A DNA stretch of 25,038 nucleotides from an uncultured Eubacteriales bacterium. Lineage in GTDB: Bacteria > Bacillota > Clostridia > Oscillospirales > Oscillospiraceae. The stretch is from positions 1-25,038 of the forward strand of contig URBH01000033.1 in NCBI GenBank assembly GCA_900546075.1, written 5' to 3'. Below the pieces are notes generated by a model that had not been told where the DNA came from, did no database searches, and saw only the letters and a program-made list of their open reading frames with translations. The position numbers and the translations under genes were made by a program. Positions 15,017 to 24,081 of the stretch are shown here, piece by piece (position 1 is the first letter of the stretch; each line of letters begins with the position of its first letter).

Positions 15017-17461
15017 ATGATTGCGAAAATCGCGGTTTCCGCCGCGACCTATGCCATTGACAAGCCCTATTCCTACAAAATCCCCGAGGGAATGACCTTG
15101 CAGCCCGGTCAGCGGGTGCAGCTGCCCTTCGGCCGCGCCAACAAGCGCACCGAGGGTGTGGTTCTCACCGTGGAGACGGGCAGCGAGGAAAAGCTGAAAG
15201 CCGTGGAGCGGTGCCTGGATGAATCGCCGATTCTGTCGGAGCATCAGCTGCGGCTGGCGGCATTTTTGCGGGAGCGGTATTTCTGCACCTTCTATGAGTG
15301 CCTCCGGGTCATGCTCCCGGCGGGACTGTGGTTTCAGGCGCGGGAACGGATCTCCCTCACCGCCGACCGTTCCTGGAAGGAAAAAACCATCCGCAAGGAC
15401 GGCGCGGCGGAGGTGCTTACGCTGCTGGAAAACCTGGGCGGTCAGGCGGAGGAATCCGCTCTGCGCGCCCTGATTCCCGACGAGGAAGCGCTTTCCGGCG
15501 TGATTGCCTATCTCGCGCGGAAGAAGTGGATCTCCGCCGAGACGGAATATCTGCGCCGCGCCAATGACAGAACGGAGAAGATCGCTTCCTTGGCGGTTTC
15601 CGCCGAGGAAGCCATGGAGTACGTCTCCCGCCGCCCCAAATCCGCCGTCATGCAGAGAAGTGTGCTGGAGCTGATGTGCGGCGTGGGCAGCGTGTCCGTG
15701 AAGGAGCTGTGCTATTTTACCGGCGCTTCGACCGCGACGGTGAACCGGCTGGAAAAGCTGGGGTACCTGACGCTGACCGAGCGGCCGGTGCTTCGCTGCC
15801 GGGAAATTCAGCCGGCAAGCTTAAATGGGCCGCTGGTGCTCAGCCCCGACCAGCAGCGCTGCTTTGACGGGCTTGCGGAGCAAATGGCGCAAGGCAATCC
15901 GGGGGTTGCGCTCCTTGAGGGTGTGACCGGCTCCGGCAAGACCTCCGTCTATATTAAACTCATTCAAACCTGTCTGGAAACGGGCAGAAGTGCCCTGCTT
16001 CTGGTGCCGGAAATCGCCCTGACGCCCCAGCTGCTGGGGCTGATGACGGCCTATTTTGGCGCTCAGGTGGCGGTGCTGCACAGCAGCCTTGGGACGGGGG
16101 AGCGGTACGATCAGTGGAAGCGCGTCCGAGGCGGCGACGCCAAGGTGGTCGTGGGAACCCGCTCGGCGGTGTTTGCTCCCTGCACCCCCGGCCTGATCAT
16201 TCTGGACGAGGAACAGGAGCATTCCTATAAATCCGAAAATTCCCCCCGCTACAGTGCCAAAGAGGTCGCCATCTGGCGGGGCGCGAAGGAAGGCGCGCTG
16301 GTGTTGCTTGGCTCCGCCACGCCCTCCGTGGAGAGCATGTACCGGGCGAAAACCGGCGCTTACCGCCTGTACACCATGCTTCAGCGTTACGGCGGACGGA
16401 AGCTGCCCGCCGTGGACATCGTGGATATGCGGGAGGAGCTGAAGCTGGGAAACGACCTTTCCCTGAGCATTCCTCTGCGGGAAGCGCTGTCCGACAACCG
16501 GGACGCGGGGAAGCAGACGATTTTACTTCTCAACCGCCGGGGCAACAGTCGGGCGCTGGTGTGCGTGGACTGCCGGAAGGCGCCGGAATGTCCCCGGTGC
16601 AGCGTCCGCCTGACCTATCACAGCGCCAACAACCGGCTGATGTGCCACTACTGCGGCTTTTCCCAGCCGGTGCCGGAGCGCTGCCCGGAATGCGGCGGAC
16701 CGCTGAAAACCATCGGCACCGGCACCCAGAAGGTGCAGGAGGAGCTGGAATTCCTCTTTCCCGACATGGAGACCGACCGGATGGACGCCGACACGGTAAG
16801 CGCCGTGAATACACATGAAAAAATTCTGGAACACTTCCAGAAGGAAAACGTTCCCGTGCTCCTTGGCACCCAGATGGTGGCCAAGGGACTGAACCTCCCC
16901 AACGTCACGCTGGTGGGCGTGCTGGATGCCGATCTGAGCCTGTACACCGGCGGGTATCTGGCAGGGGAGACCACCTTCAATATGCTCACCCAGGTGGTGG
17001 GCAGAGCCGGCCGGGGGGACAGCCCCGGAAAGGCCATCATTCAGACGATGGTGCCCGACCACCAGGTCATCCGCTACGCGGCGGAGCAGGATTACGACGG
17101 ATTTTACGATCTGGAAATCCAGCTTCGCCGGGTACAGAACGCGCCGCCCTTCGGCGATCTTGCCGCCGTGGTGGTGACGGGACGGGAGGAAACGGCGGTG
17201 CTTCGGGGTGCGGCAAAATTCCGGGACAGCCTGGTTGCGTGTCTGCGTCAGGAAGCCTACCGGGAGGAGCGCTGCGCGGTGCTGGGGCCTGCGCCCTGCG
17301 CCGTGCCGAAGGTCAACTACCATTTCCGCTACCAGCTGACCCTGCGCTGCCGCCTGACCCGGGCGATGCGCCAGCTGCTTTCCTATCTTCTCCGGGAATT
17401 TGGGAAGGACAAGGCAAACCGGGGCGTCAGCGCCTATATCGACGTAAACGGATTCGACTGA
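15017..17461 (+). CDS. priA: Primosomal protein N', replication restart helicase PriA
   Basis: PriA recognises stalled replication forks and reloads the replicative helicase; it is a 3'-5' superfamily 2 helicase. The 814-residue product is full length. The N-terminal fork-binding domain starts at IAKIAVSAATYAIDKPYSY. Walker A GVTGSGKT is at 302-309 and the Walker B-type DEEQ at 397-400. A zinc-binding insert with four CxxC pairs lies at about 516-559 (CVDCRKAPECPRC onward to CPECGG). Helicase motifs V-VI (GTQMVAKGLNLPNVTLVGVLDAD, TQVVGRAGRG) and the C-terminal domain follow. AAGGATGGGGTGAAGG precedes ATG 15017. It leads a run of protein-synthesis genes beginning 39 bases downstream with def, the usual Firmicutes order. 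Confidence 0.97.
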   Translation: MIAKIAVSAATYAIDKPYSYKIPEGMTLQPGQRVQLPFGRANKRTEGVVLTVETGSEEKLKAVERCLDESPILSEHQLRLAAFLRERYFCTFYECLRVMLPAGLWFQARERISLTADRSWKEKTIRKDGAAEVLTLLENLGGQAEESALRALIPDEEALSGVIAYLARKKWISAETEYLRRANDRTEKIASLAVSAEEAMEYVSRRPKSAVMQRSVLELMCGVGSVSVKELCYFTGASTATVNRLEKLGYLTLTERPVLRCREIQPASLNGPLVLSPDQQRCFDGLAEQMAQGNPGVALLEGVTGSGKTSVYIKLIQTCLETGRSALLLVPEIALTPQLLGLMTAYFGAQVAVLHSSLGTGERYDQWKRVRGGDAKVVVGTRSAVFAPCTPGLIILDEEQEHSYKSENSPRYSAKEVAIWRGAKEGALVLLGSATPSVESMYRAKTGAYRLYTMLQRYGGRKLPAVDIVDMREELKLGNDLSLSIPLREALSDNRDAGKQTILLLNRRGNSRALVCVDCRKAPECPRCSVRLTYHSANNRLMCHYCGFSQPVPERCPECGGPLKTIGTGTQKVQEELEFLFPDMETDRMDADTVSAVNTHEKILEHFQKENVPVLLGTQMVAKGLNLPNVTLVGVLDADLSLYTGGYLAGETTFNMLTQVVGRAGRGDSPGKAIIQTMVPDHQVIRYAAEQDYDGFYDLEIQLRRVQNAPPFGDLAAVVVTGREETAVLRGAAKFRDSLVACLRQEAYREERCAVLGPAPCAVPKVNYHFRYQLTLRCRLTRAMRQLLSYLLREFGKDKANRGVSAYIDVNGFD

Positions 17462-17500
17462 CCGGCAAGCCGTTTACCATAAGAGAAACGAGGTTAAATT

Positions 17501-17974
17501 ATGGGACTGCGCAAAATTCTGACGTACAAAGATCCGGCGCTGCATAAGGTATGCCGTCCGGTGGAGAAATTCGACTGGCGGCTGCACAAGCTGCTGAACG
17601 ATATGACCGAAACCCTCCTCCAGGCCGACGGCGTGGGACTGGCCGCCCCCCAGGTGGGGATTCTGCGCCGGGCGGTGATCGTGGACACCGGCGAGGAAAT
17701 TCTGGAGCTGGTGAATCCGGAGCTGGTGGAGACCAGCGGCGAGCAGTGCGGCGCGGAGGGGTGCCTCAGCGTTCCGGGCAAGTACGGTCTGGTGAAGCGC
17801 CCCAACTATGCCAAGGTTCGCGCCCAGAATCGGAACGGCGAGTGGTTTGAGACCGAGGGGGAAGCGCTGATCGCCCGATGCTTCTGCCACGAGCTGGATC
17901 ATCTGGACGGCATTGTCTACACCGAGGTCATGGAGCGGTTCCTGACGGAAGAAGAACTGGAACGAGACGAATAA
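17501..17974 (+). CDS. def: Peptide deformylase
   Basis: Def removes the formyl group from the N-terminal methionine of new proteins, the counterpart of Fmt, which is encoded next. The 157-residue product has all three active-site motifs: GVGLAAPQVG (44-53), EGCLS with metal ligand Cys88 (86-90), and HELDH (130-134) with the catalytic Glu131 between the metal-binding histidines. Its length and EGCLSVPG motif fit the short type 1-like form. It starts 39 bases after priA and ends 13 bases before fmt. Confidence 0.97.
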   Translation: MGLRKILTYKDPALHKVCRPVEKFDWRLHKLLNDMTETLLQADGVGLAAPQVGILRRAVIVDTGEEILELVNPELVETSGEQCGAEGCLSVPGKYGLVKRPNYAKVRAQNRNGEWFETEGEALIARCFCHELDHLDGIVYTEVMERFLTEEELERDE

Positions 17975-17987
17975 CGGAGGGATATCC

Positions 17988-18896
17988 TTGCGCGTTGTGT
18001 TTATGGGTACGCCGGACATCGCGGCGACCTGCCTGAAAAAAATACTGGCCGACGGCTTCGATGTGGTGGGCGTCTACACCCAGCCTGACCGTCCCAAGGG
18101 GCGGGGCATGAAGCTGGTTGCGTCCCCGGTGAAGGAGGTGGCCGTGGCCGCCGGAATTCCCGTGTTTCAGCCGGAAAATTTCCGGGAGGATGCTTCGGTG
18201 GAGGCGCTTCGCGCCTTGCAGCCGGATATCTGCGCCGTGGTGGCCTATGGGCGCATTCTGCCCCAGAAGGTGCTGGACGTGCCGAAATACGGCTGCATCA
18301 ACATCCATGCCAGTCTGCTGCCCAAATACCGGGGATCCGCCCCCTACCAGTGGGCGGTGCTGGACGGCCTGACGGAGACCGGCGTCACCGCCATGTATCT
18401 GACCCGGGAGATGGACGCCGGAGACATCATTGACGTTTCCAAGACCCCCATCGGCGAAAACGAGACGGCGGGGGAGCTGCTGGATCATCTGGCGGTGCTG
18501 GGTGCGGAGCTGCTGAGCAAGACCCTGACCCGGTTTGAAAGGGGAAAGGTGCCTGCCACGCCCCAGGACGAATCGGGGGTCAGCTACGCCCCCATGCTGG
18601 ACAAGTCCATGTGCCCCATCGACTGGACGAAGACGGCGCAGCAGGTGCATAACCACGTCCGGGGACTGCATCCCTGGCCGGTGGCGACCATGGAATTGCA
18701 GGGCAAAGCCTTCAAAGTCCACGCTACCCGGGTGGTGGAGGGCAGCGGCAAGCCCGGCGAAATTCTGGGTCTGACCAAGACCGGACTGCGCATTGCTTGC
18801 GGCGAGGGCGCGGTGGAAATCATTTCCCTGCAAGCCGAGGGCGGCAAGCGGATGGCGGCGCCCGATTATTTCCGGGGTCACCCATTAGAGCACTGA
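17988..18896 (+). CDS. fmt: Methionyl-tRNA formyltransferase
   Basis: Fmt formylates Met-tRNA(fMet) using 10-formyl-THF, making the initiator tRNA. The product is 302 residues, within the usual 300-315. The N-terminal Rossmann domain begins RVVFMGTPDIAATCL. Catalytic Asn105, His107 and Asp143 are in place (INIHASLLPKYRGSAPYQWA; MDAGDII), and the C-terminal OB-fold part follows from about residue 205. The start is TTG 17988: GGAGGG (17976-17981) is 6 bases upstream and family alignment leaves no room for another start. The stop overlaps the rsmB start by one base (TGATG). Confidence 0.96.
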   Translation: MRVVFMGTPDIAATCLKKILADGFDVVGVYTQPDRPKGRGMKLVASPVKEVAVAAGIPVFQPENFREDASVEALRALQPDICAVVAYGRILPQKVLDVPKYGCINIHASLLPKYRGSAPYQWAVLDGLTETGVTAMYLTREMDAGDIIDVSKTPIGENETAGELLDHLAVLGAELLSKTLTRFERGKVPATPQDESGVSYAPMLDKSMCPIDWTKTAQQVHNHVRGLHPWPVATMELQGKAFKVHATRVVEGSGKPGEILGLTKTGLRIACGEGAVEIISLQAEGGKRMAAPDYFRGHPLEH

Positions 18897-20209
18897 TGGG
18901 CGCGAGAGAAACGGCGCTGAACGCGCTGATCGCCTGCCGCAAAAGCGGCGCCTGGTCAAATACGGTGCTGAAAGAATATATCGCCCGGGATCGCCTGCCT
19001 CCCAGGGACGCGGCGCTGGCCACGCGGCTGTGCTACGGCGTTTTGCAAAACCGGAACAAGCTGGATTTTTTCCTCCGGCAGCTTCTCACGGGGCGGCTGA
19101 AGGACCTCCATCCCGTGGTGCGGGACATCCTCCATTTGGGATTGTACCAGATTTATGAGCTGGACAAAGTTCCCGAAAGCGCCGCCGTGAATGAATCGGT
19201 GACGCTGGCGAAGAAATACTGCAAAAATCCGAAGGCCGGGGCGCTGGTGAACGCCGTTCTGCGCAAGGCGGCGGCGACGAAGGGAACCTTGCAGGAGCCG
19301 ACGTCCTATGCCGACCGCTACAGCCATCCGGACGAGCTGATCTCCCTGCTGAAAGCAAACCTGCCAAAGGGCAAGCTGGAACCCATACTCATTGCCGACA
19401 ACGCCGCACCCCAGACGGTGGTGCAGGTGAACACCCTCCGGATTTCTGCGGAGGAGCTGACCGAGCGGCTGACGGAGGAGCATGTCTGCGCAAGACCCCA
19501 CGACTGGATGGCGGACTGTCTGGTGCTGTCCGGCACGGGAAGCTTAGAGCAGCTGCCGGCATTCCGGGAGGGGCTGTTTTATGTGCAGGATCCGGCGGCG
19601 AAGCTCAGCGTTCTGTGCGCGGGGCTGCCGGAATCCGGCGGGAACGTGCTGGACTGCTGCGCCGCGCCGGGAGGCAAGAGCTTTGCCGCGGCCATTGCCA
19701 TGGGCGGCCGGGGAAAGATCATCTCCTGCGACATATACCCCCACAAGACCGCCCTGATCGAAAACGGCGCGGCGCGTCTGGGGCTGACGAACATTACGGC
19801 GCGCCAGCAGGACGCTTCCCAGGTTGTGCCGGAGTGGGTCGGTGCCATGGACACCGTGATTGCCGACGTGCCTTGCTCCGGCCTGGGCATTATCCGGAAA
19901 AAGCCGGATATCCGATATAAAAACCTGAAAGAGCTGGAAAATCTTCCGGCCTTGCAGCTAAAAATTCTGGAAACCCAGGCATCCTACGTAAAACCCGGCG
20001 GCACGCTGCTGTATTCCACCTGCACCGTGCTGAAGAGGGAAAACGAGGACGTGGTTTCCGCCTTCCTTGCAGGTCACGGCGCGTTTATCACCGAGCCGCT
20101 GCCGCTGCCGGATGTATTTCCAAAAAACGAAACCGGGATGCTCACCCTGATTCCCGGCGAGTATGACACCGACGGCTTCTTTATCTGCCGTCTGCGGAGA
20201 AAAGCATGA
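18896..20209 (+). CDS. rsmB: 16S rRNA (cytosine-967-C5)-methyltransferase RsmB
   Basis: RsmB makes m5C967 in 16S rRNA using S-adenosylmethionine. The 437-residue product has an N-terminal NusB-like RNA-binding domain (about 1-140, starting ARETALNALIACRKSGAWSN) and a C-terminal Rossmann methyltransferase domain. Visible motifs are DCCAAPGGKS for SAM binding (253-262), the motif IV Cys327 in ADVPCSGLG and the catalytic Cys376 in YSTCTV. I chose ATG 18896, which overlaps the fmt stop; the frame is open about 100 bases further upstream, but that part lies inside fmt and has no family similarity. No strong ribosome binding site is seen, so translation probably depends on coupling to fmt. The stop overlaps rlmN by 4 bases. 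Confidence 0.95.
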   Translation: MGARETALNALIACRKSGAWSNTVLKEYIARDRLPPRDAALATRLCYGVLQNRNKLDFFLRQLLTGRLKDLHPVVRDILHLGLYQIYELDKVPESAAVNESVTLAKKYCKNPKAGALVNAVLRKAAATKGTLQEPTSYADRYSHPDELISLLKANLPKGKLEPILIADNAAPQTVVQVNTLRISAEELTERLTEEHVCARPHDWMADCLVLSGTGSLEQLPAFREGLFYVQDPAAKLSVLCAGLPESGGNVLDCCAAPGGKSFAAAIAMGGRGKIISCDIYPHKTALIENGAARLGLTNITARQQDASQVVPEWVGAMDTVIADVPCSGLGIIRKKPDIRYKNLKELENLPALQLKILETQASYVKPGGTLLYSTCTVLKRENEDVVSAFLAGHGAFITEPLPLPDVFPKNETGMLTLIPGEYDTDGFFICRLRRKA

Positions 20210-21240
20210 ATCTGAAATCCATGACCCTGCCGGAGCTGACGGCGGTTCTGAAAGAGCTGGGGCAGCCCCAGTTCCGCGCCAGGCAGGTCTATACCTGGCT
20301 GCACAAGGGCGTCCGCGCCTATGACGAAATGACGAACCTGCCCAAGTCCCTCCGGGACACCCTGGCGCGGGAGTATCCCATCTGCGCCCCGAAGGTGGTG
20401 CGCAGGCAGGAATCCGCCCGGGACGGCACGATCAAATACCTCTGGGAATTGTCCGACGGCAACTGCGTGGAGACGGTGCTGATGCGCTATCACTACGGGA
20501 ACACCGTGTGCATTTCCACGGAGGTGGGCTGCCGGATGGGCTGCGCCTTCTGCGCCTCCACCATCGGCGGACTGGTGCGGCGGCTGGAACCCTATGAAAT
20601 GCTGGACGAGGTGCTGTTTACACAGGTGGACTCCGGCCTGCCCGTTTCCCACATCGTGCTGATGGGCATCGGCGAGCCGCTGGACAATTTTGACAATGTG
20701 ATGCGCTTTCTGGAGCTGGTGAACAGTCCGGAGGGGATGAATATTTCCATGCGGCACATCAGCCTCAGCACCTGCGGTCTGGTGCCGAAAATCGACGAGC
20801 TGGCGAAGCGGAAATTGCAGCTGACGCTGTCGGTTTCCCTCCACGCGCCCAACGACGAGGTGCGAAATCGGATTATGCCGGTGAACAAGGCCTATCCCAG
20901 CGAGGAGCTGTTGGCGGCCTGCCGCCGGTACTATCAGGCGACCTCCCGGCGGATTTCCTTTGAGTACGCCATGATCGACGGGGTCAACGACCGCCCGGAG
21001 GACGCCAAGGAGCTGCTCCGGCGCTTGAAGGGGCTGCCGGCCCACTTCAATCTGATCCCATTAAACCGTGTGGAGGAAAGTCCTTTGAAGCCCAGCACCC
21101 GGGCAGCCGTGGCGGCGTTTCAGAAGACCCTGGAAGAGGGCGGCGTCACCGCCACCGTCCGCAGAACCCTGGGGGGCGATATCGACGCCTCCTGCGGGCA
21201 GCTGCGGCGGAAATACAATCAAAGTAAAGAAAATCCATAG
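20206..21240 (+). CDS. rlmN: 23S rRNA (adenine-2503-C2)-methyltransferase RlmN
   Basis: RlmN is a radical-SAM enzyme that methylates A2503 of 23S rRNA (and A37 of some tRNAs in E. coli) in the peptidyl-transferase region. The 344-residue product has the Fe-S motif CX3CX2C at Cys109, Cys113 and Cys116, and both catalytic cysteines: Cys102 (equivalent of E. coli C118) and Cys330 near the C-terminus (equivalent of C355). The N-terminal accessory domain (LPELTAVLKELGQPQFRARQ) is intact. It is RlmN rather than the resistance enzyme Cfr by its chromosomal context and its N-terminus, although sequence alone separates them imperfectly. It overlaps rsmB by ATGA and is followed by stp 19 bases later. 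Confidence 0.95.
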   Translation: MNLKSMTLPELTAVLKELGQPQFRARQVYTWLHKGVRAYDEMTNLPKSLRDTLAREYPICAPKVVRRQESARDGTIKYLWELSDGNCVETVLMRYHYGNTVCISTEVGCRMGCAFCASTIGGLVRRLEPYEMLDEVLFTQVDSGLPVSHIVLMGIGEPLDNFDNVMRFLELVNSPEGMNISMRHISLSTCGLVPKIDELAKRKLQLTLSVSLHAPNDEVRNRIMPVNKAYPSEELLAACRRYYQATSRRISFEYAMIDGVNDRPEDAKELLRRLKGLPAHFNLIPLNRVEESPLKPSTRAAVAAFQKTLEEGGVTATVRRTLGGDIDASCGQLRRKYNQSKENP

Positions 21241-21259
21241 ATAAAGGAGGCGCAAGCCT

Positions 21260-21991
21260 ATGCAGAGCTGGGGATTGACCGATCCCGGCTGTGTCCGGAA
21301 ACAGAATCAGGATTCCTACAGAATTGAACAGCTTGACCGGGGCAATCTGCTGTGCATCGTCTGCGACGGCATGGGCGGCGCCAAATCCGGAAACATTGCC
21401 AGTTCTCTGGCGGTGGATGTGTTCGTGGAGGAAGTCCGCCGCTGCTGGAAGCCTGTCATGGAACAGGAGAAGGTGGACCAGATGCTCCGCAGCGCCGTGA
21501 AGCTGGCGAACTTCACCGTGTACGACCAGTCCCGGCAGTTTGAGGAATTTGACGGCATGGGCACTACGCTGGTGGCGGTGATGGTGCGGGGACGGAAGGC
21601 GACTATCGTTAACGTTGGCGACAGCCGCGCCTATCACGTGGGCAAAGGCGGCATCCGGCAGGTGACCAAGGATCACTCCCTGGTGCAGATGATGGTGGAC
21701 AGGGGAGATCTGACCCCGGAGGTGGCAAAAAGCTACCCCGGCAAGAACTTCATCACCCGCGCCATCGGCACGGAGACCACCGTTCTGTGCGACATCTTCC
21801 ATCTGGATGTGGGCAAGGGCGACTATCTGCTGCTGTGCAGCGACGGATTGAGCAATCTCTTGGACGATCAGGAAATTCTTTTCGAGGTCGTCCACGGCGT
21901 GTATAAGCAGAACTGCTGCAAGCGCCTTCTGAACATCGCCAAAAACCGGGGCGCGCCGGACAATGTCACCAGCGTGCTGATCGCCGTTTGA
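21260..21991 (+). CDS. stp: PP2C-family Ser/Thr protein phosphatase (Stp/PrpC)
   Basis: Stp removes phosphate from Ser/Thr residues placed by the partner kinase encoded next. The 243-residue soluble product shows the PP2C metal-binding motifs in order: the N-terminal DPGCVRKQNQDSY, VCDGMGG with Asp36 and Gly37, GDSRAY, TKDHSLVQ, CSDGLSN and the C-terminal DNVTSVLIAV with its metal-binding Asp. AAAGGAGG precedes ATG 21260. It lies 27 bases before pknB; the phosphatase-kinase pair is conserved in Firmicutes as prpC-prkC. Confidence 0.96.
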   Translation: MQSWGLTDPGCVRKQNQDSYRIEQLDRGNLLCIVCDGMGGAKSGNIASSLAVDVFVEEVRRCWKPVMEQEKVDQMLRSAVKLANFTVYDQSRQFEEFDGMGTTLVAVMVRGRKATIVNVGDSRAYHVGKGGIRQVTKDHSLVQMMVDRGDLTPEVAKSYPGKNFITRAIGTETTVLCDIFHLDVGKGDYLLLCSDGLSNLLDDQEILFEVVHGVYKQNCCKRLLNIAKNRGAPDNVTSVLIAV

Positions 21992-22018
21992 GTACCGGGA
22001 AAGGAGCAATATCTGAAT

Positions 22019-24079
22019 ATGGATCAATATATTGGACGGCTCTTGGACGACCGGTACGAAATTCTGGAGATCATCGGTACCGGCGGCATGGCTGTCGTCT
22101 ATAAGGCGCGGGATCACCGGCTGAACCGGCTGGTGGCCGTCAAAATACTCAAGGATGAATTTGCCCGGGATGAGGAATTCCGCCGCCGGTTCCGTGCCGA
22201 GGGCGAGGCCGTGGCCATGCTGAGCCATCCCAACATCGTGCAGGTCTACGACGTTTCCGCCTCCGACAGCGCCAATTACATCGTCATGGAGCTGATCGAC
22301 GGCATTTCTCTCAAGCAGTACATGGAGAAAAAAGGGGTGCTCAACTGGAAGGAGACGCTGCATTTTGCCATGCAGATCGCCAAAGGATTGGAGCACGCTC
22401 ACAGCCGGGGGATTATCCACCGGGACATCAAGCCCCATAACGTCATGGTGCTGAAAAACGGCTCCGTCAAGGTGATGGACTTCGGCATTGCCCGGGTCAT
22501 GAGCAAGAGCAACACCTTGACAAAGGAAGCCCTGGGAAGCGTCCACTACATTTCCCCGGAACAGGCCAAAGGCGGACATACCGACAACCGTTCCGACATT
22601 TATTCTCTGGCTGTGGTCATGTATGAAATGATGACCGGCCGGCCGCCCTATGACGGGGAATCTCCCGTGGCGGTGGCCATCCAGCATATCAACGGCGGCG
22701 CGCCGCTGCCCTCCACCCTGAACCCCAACATTCCCCGGGGCCTGGAGCAGATCATCATGAAGGGCATGGCGCTGGAGGTAAACGACCGTTACGTCTCCGC
22801 CACGGAAATGCTCCACGATATGGAGGAATTCCGGCAGAACCCGGACATGATCTTCGATTACCACAGCATTGTGGACGACGCCACCCGGGTGCTGCCCAAT
22901 CTTTCCCGCGGCATGACCACGGCGGAGAAAAAGGTGCAGGCCAAGACCGGGGCGGCTCCCGCCCGGACATCCTCGGACAGCATCCACCTGCACCAGAACG
23001 CCCAGGCGGGGCGGGACAACGAGTCCATCCGCCGCGCTCAGCAGCGCCGTCAGGCGCAGCAGCAGCAGCGCAAGGAGGAACGCAAGGAGGAGCGCAGCCG
23101 GGTCGCCACCACGGCCATTGTGGTGTGCAGCGCCGTGGCGGTGATTGCGATTTTCATTTTCCTGATCGCCCTGTTCAACGGCGCCCTGCTGAGCAAGGAG
23201 AAGGCGCTGGTGGACGTCCCCTATCTGGAGGGAAGCGTTTACGACGAAAGCCTGGCGTCCCAGTATCCGGATTTTACCATCAAGCTCCAGCAGCAGTACG
23301 ACGACACCCGGCCGAAGGGAGAAATCCTTCACACGGAGCCCTCCGGCGGCAGCAAGGTGGTCAAAGGCTCGGAGCTTTGGCTCACCGTCAGCCTGGGGCA
23401 GCGGCCGGAAGCCAAGACCATGGATAATTTCGTAGGCTCCAGCGCGGAGGAAGCCAAGTCCATCCTGCTGGGGCAGGGCTTTGAGCCCATTACCCGCAAC
23501 GAGATCAGCTACGTATACGAGGTGGGGCAGGTCATCCGCACGGAGCCGTCCGTCGGCACGGAAATGACGGCGGGACAGACGGTGTACGTCTATGTCAGCA
23601 CCGGCCCGGATGTGATCACGGCGAAGATGCTCAACGTGATGGGGCTGGATGTGGATAAGGCCAAGGAGCTGCTGGGGCAGGCCGGCTTTACCAACGTCAG
23701 AACCGAGGAAGTGGAGAGCCTCAAGCCCAAGGGCGAGGTCATTCACCAGTCCGCGGCGAAGAACGAGGAGATCGACGTCAACACGGAAATCGTTCTGCAA
23801 ATCTCCAAGGGGCCGGAGGAAACCACCGGCCCGACCCAGACGACCGCCCCCAAAAATCCCAACGATCTGGTGACCATCGGGGTGCAGTTCTCCCTTCCGG
23901 AACGGGACGAACCGTACATCCTGAGCATTTTCCTGAACGGCAAGGAGGTTATCGAATCCCGGGAGATCGTGCCGGGAACCTCCAGCTTTGTCTGCGACCT
24001 GTCAGGCACCGGAACCCAGACCTATGACATTTACATCGACGGAGAATACTACCAGTCCAAGGAAGTGCCGTTTAATTGA
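22019..24079 (+). CDS. pknB: PASTA-domain Ser/Thr protein kinase (PknB/PrkC/Stk1 family)
   Basis: A membrane kinase that senses peptidoglycan fragments and lipid II and phosphorylates division, wall and translation proteins. The 686-residue product has a Hanks-type kinase domain: glycine loop GTGGMAVVYKARD from residue 20, Lys42, HRDIKPHN with Asp136, and DFG at 154-156. An activation loop with STLTKEALGSVHYISPEQ follows. A juxtamembrane segment rich in Gln/Arg/Glu (about 335-360) precedes one membrane helix (about 362-387). Three PASTA repeats (about 395-460, 461-528 and 531-598) are followed by a Thr/Pro linker and a C-terminal domain of about 70 residues (615-686) that is not a PASTA repeat. 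Start ATG 22019 has GGAAAGGAG upstream. Confidence 0.96.
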   Translation: MDQYIGRLLDDRYEILEIIGTGGMAVVYKARDHRLNRLVAVKILKDEFARDEEFRRRFRAEGEAVAMLSHPNIVQVYDVSASDSANYIVMELIDGISLKQYMEKKGVLNWKETLHFAMQIAKGLEHAHSRGIIHRDIKPHNVMVLKNGSVKVMDFGIARVMSKSNTLTKEALGSVHYISPEQAKGGHTDNRSDIYSLAVVMYEMMTGRPPYDGESPVAVAIQHINGGAPLPSTLNPNIPRGLEQIIMKGMALEVNDRYVSATEMLHDMEEFRQNPDMIFDYHSIVDDATRVLPNLSRGMTTAEKKVQAKTGAAPARTSSDSIHLHQNAQAGRDNESIRRAQQRRQAQQQQRKEERKEERSRVATTAIVVCSAVAVIAIFIFLIALFNGALLSKEKALVDVPYLEGSVYDESLASQYPDFTIKLQQQYDDTRPKGEILHTEPSGGSKVVKGSELWLTVSLGQRPEAKTMDNFVGSSAEEAKSILLGQGFEPITRNEISYVYEVGQVIRTEPSVGTEMTAGQTVYVYVSTGPDVITAKMLNVMGLDVDKAKELLGQAGFTNVRTEEVESLKPKGEVIHQSAAKNEEIDVNTEIVLQISKGPEETTGPTQTTAPKNPNDLVTIGVQFSLPERDEPYILSIFLNGKEVIESREIVPGTSSFVCDLSGTGTQTYDIYIDGEYYQSKEVPFN

Positions 24080-24081
24080 GT

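Noticed and set aside
20206..21240. A Cfr-type antibiotic-resistance methyltransferase.
   Set aside because: The gene sits in the conserved rsmB-rlmN-stp order, is coupled to rsmB, and has the RlmN N-terminal domain.
21146..23800. An 884-codon open frame on the - strand opposite rlmN, stp and pknB.
   Set aside because: It is a shadow of three strongly supported genes. The product is rich in His, Gln, Val and Leu without domains.
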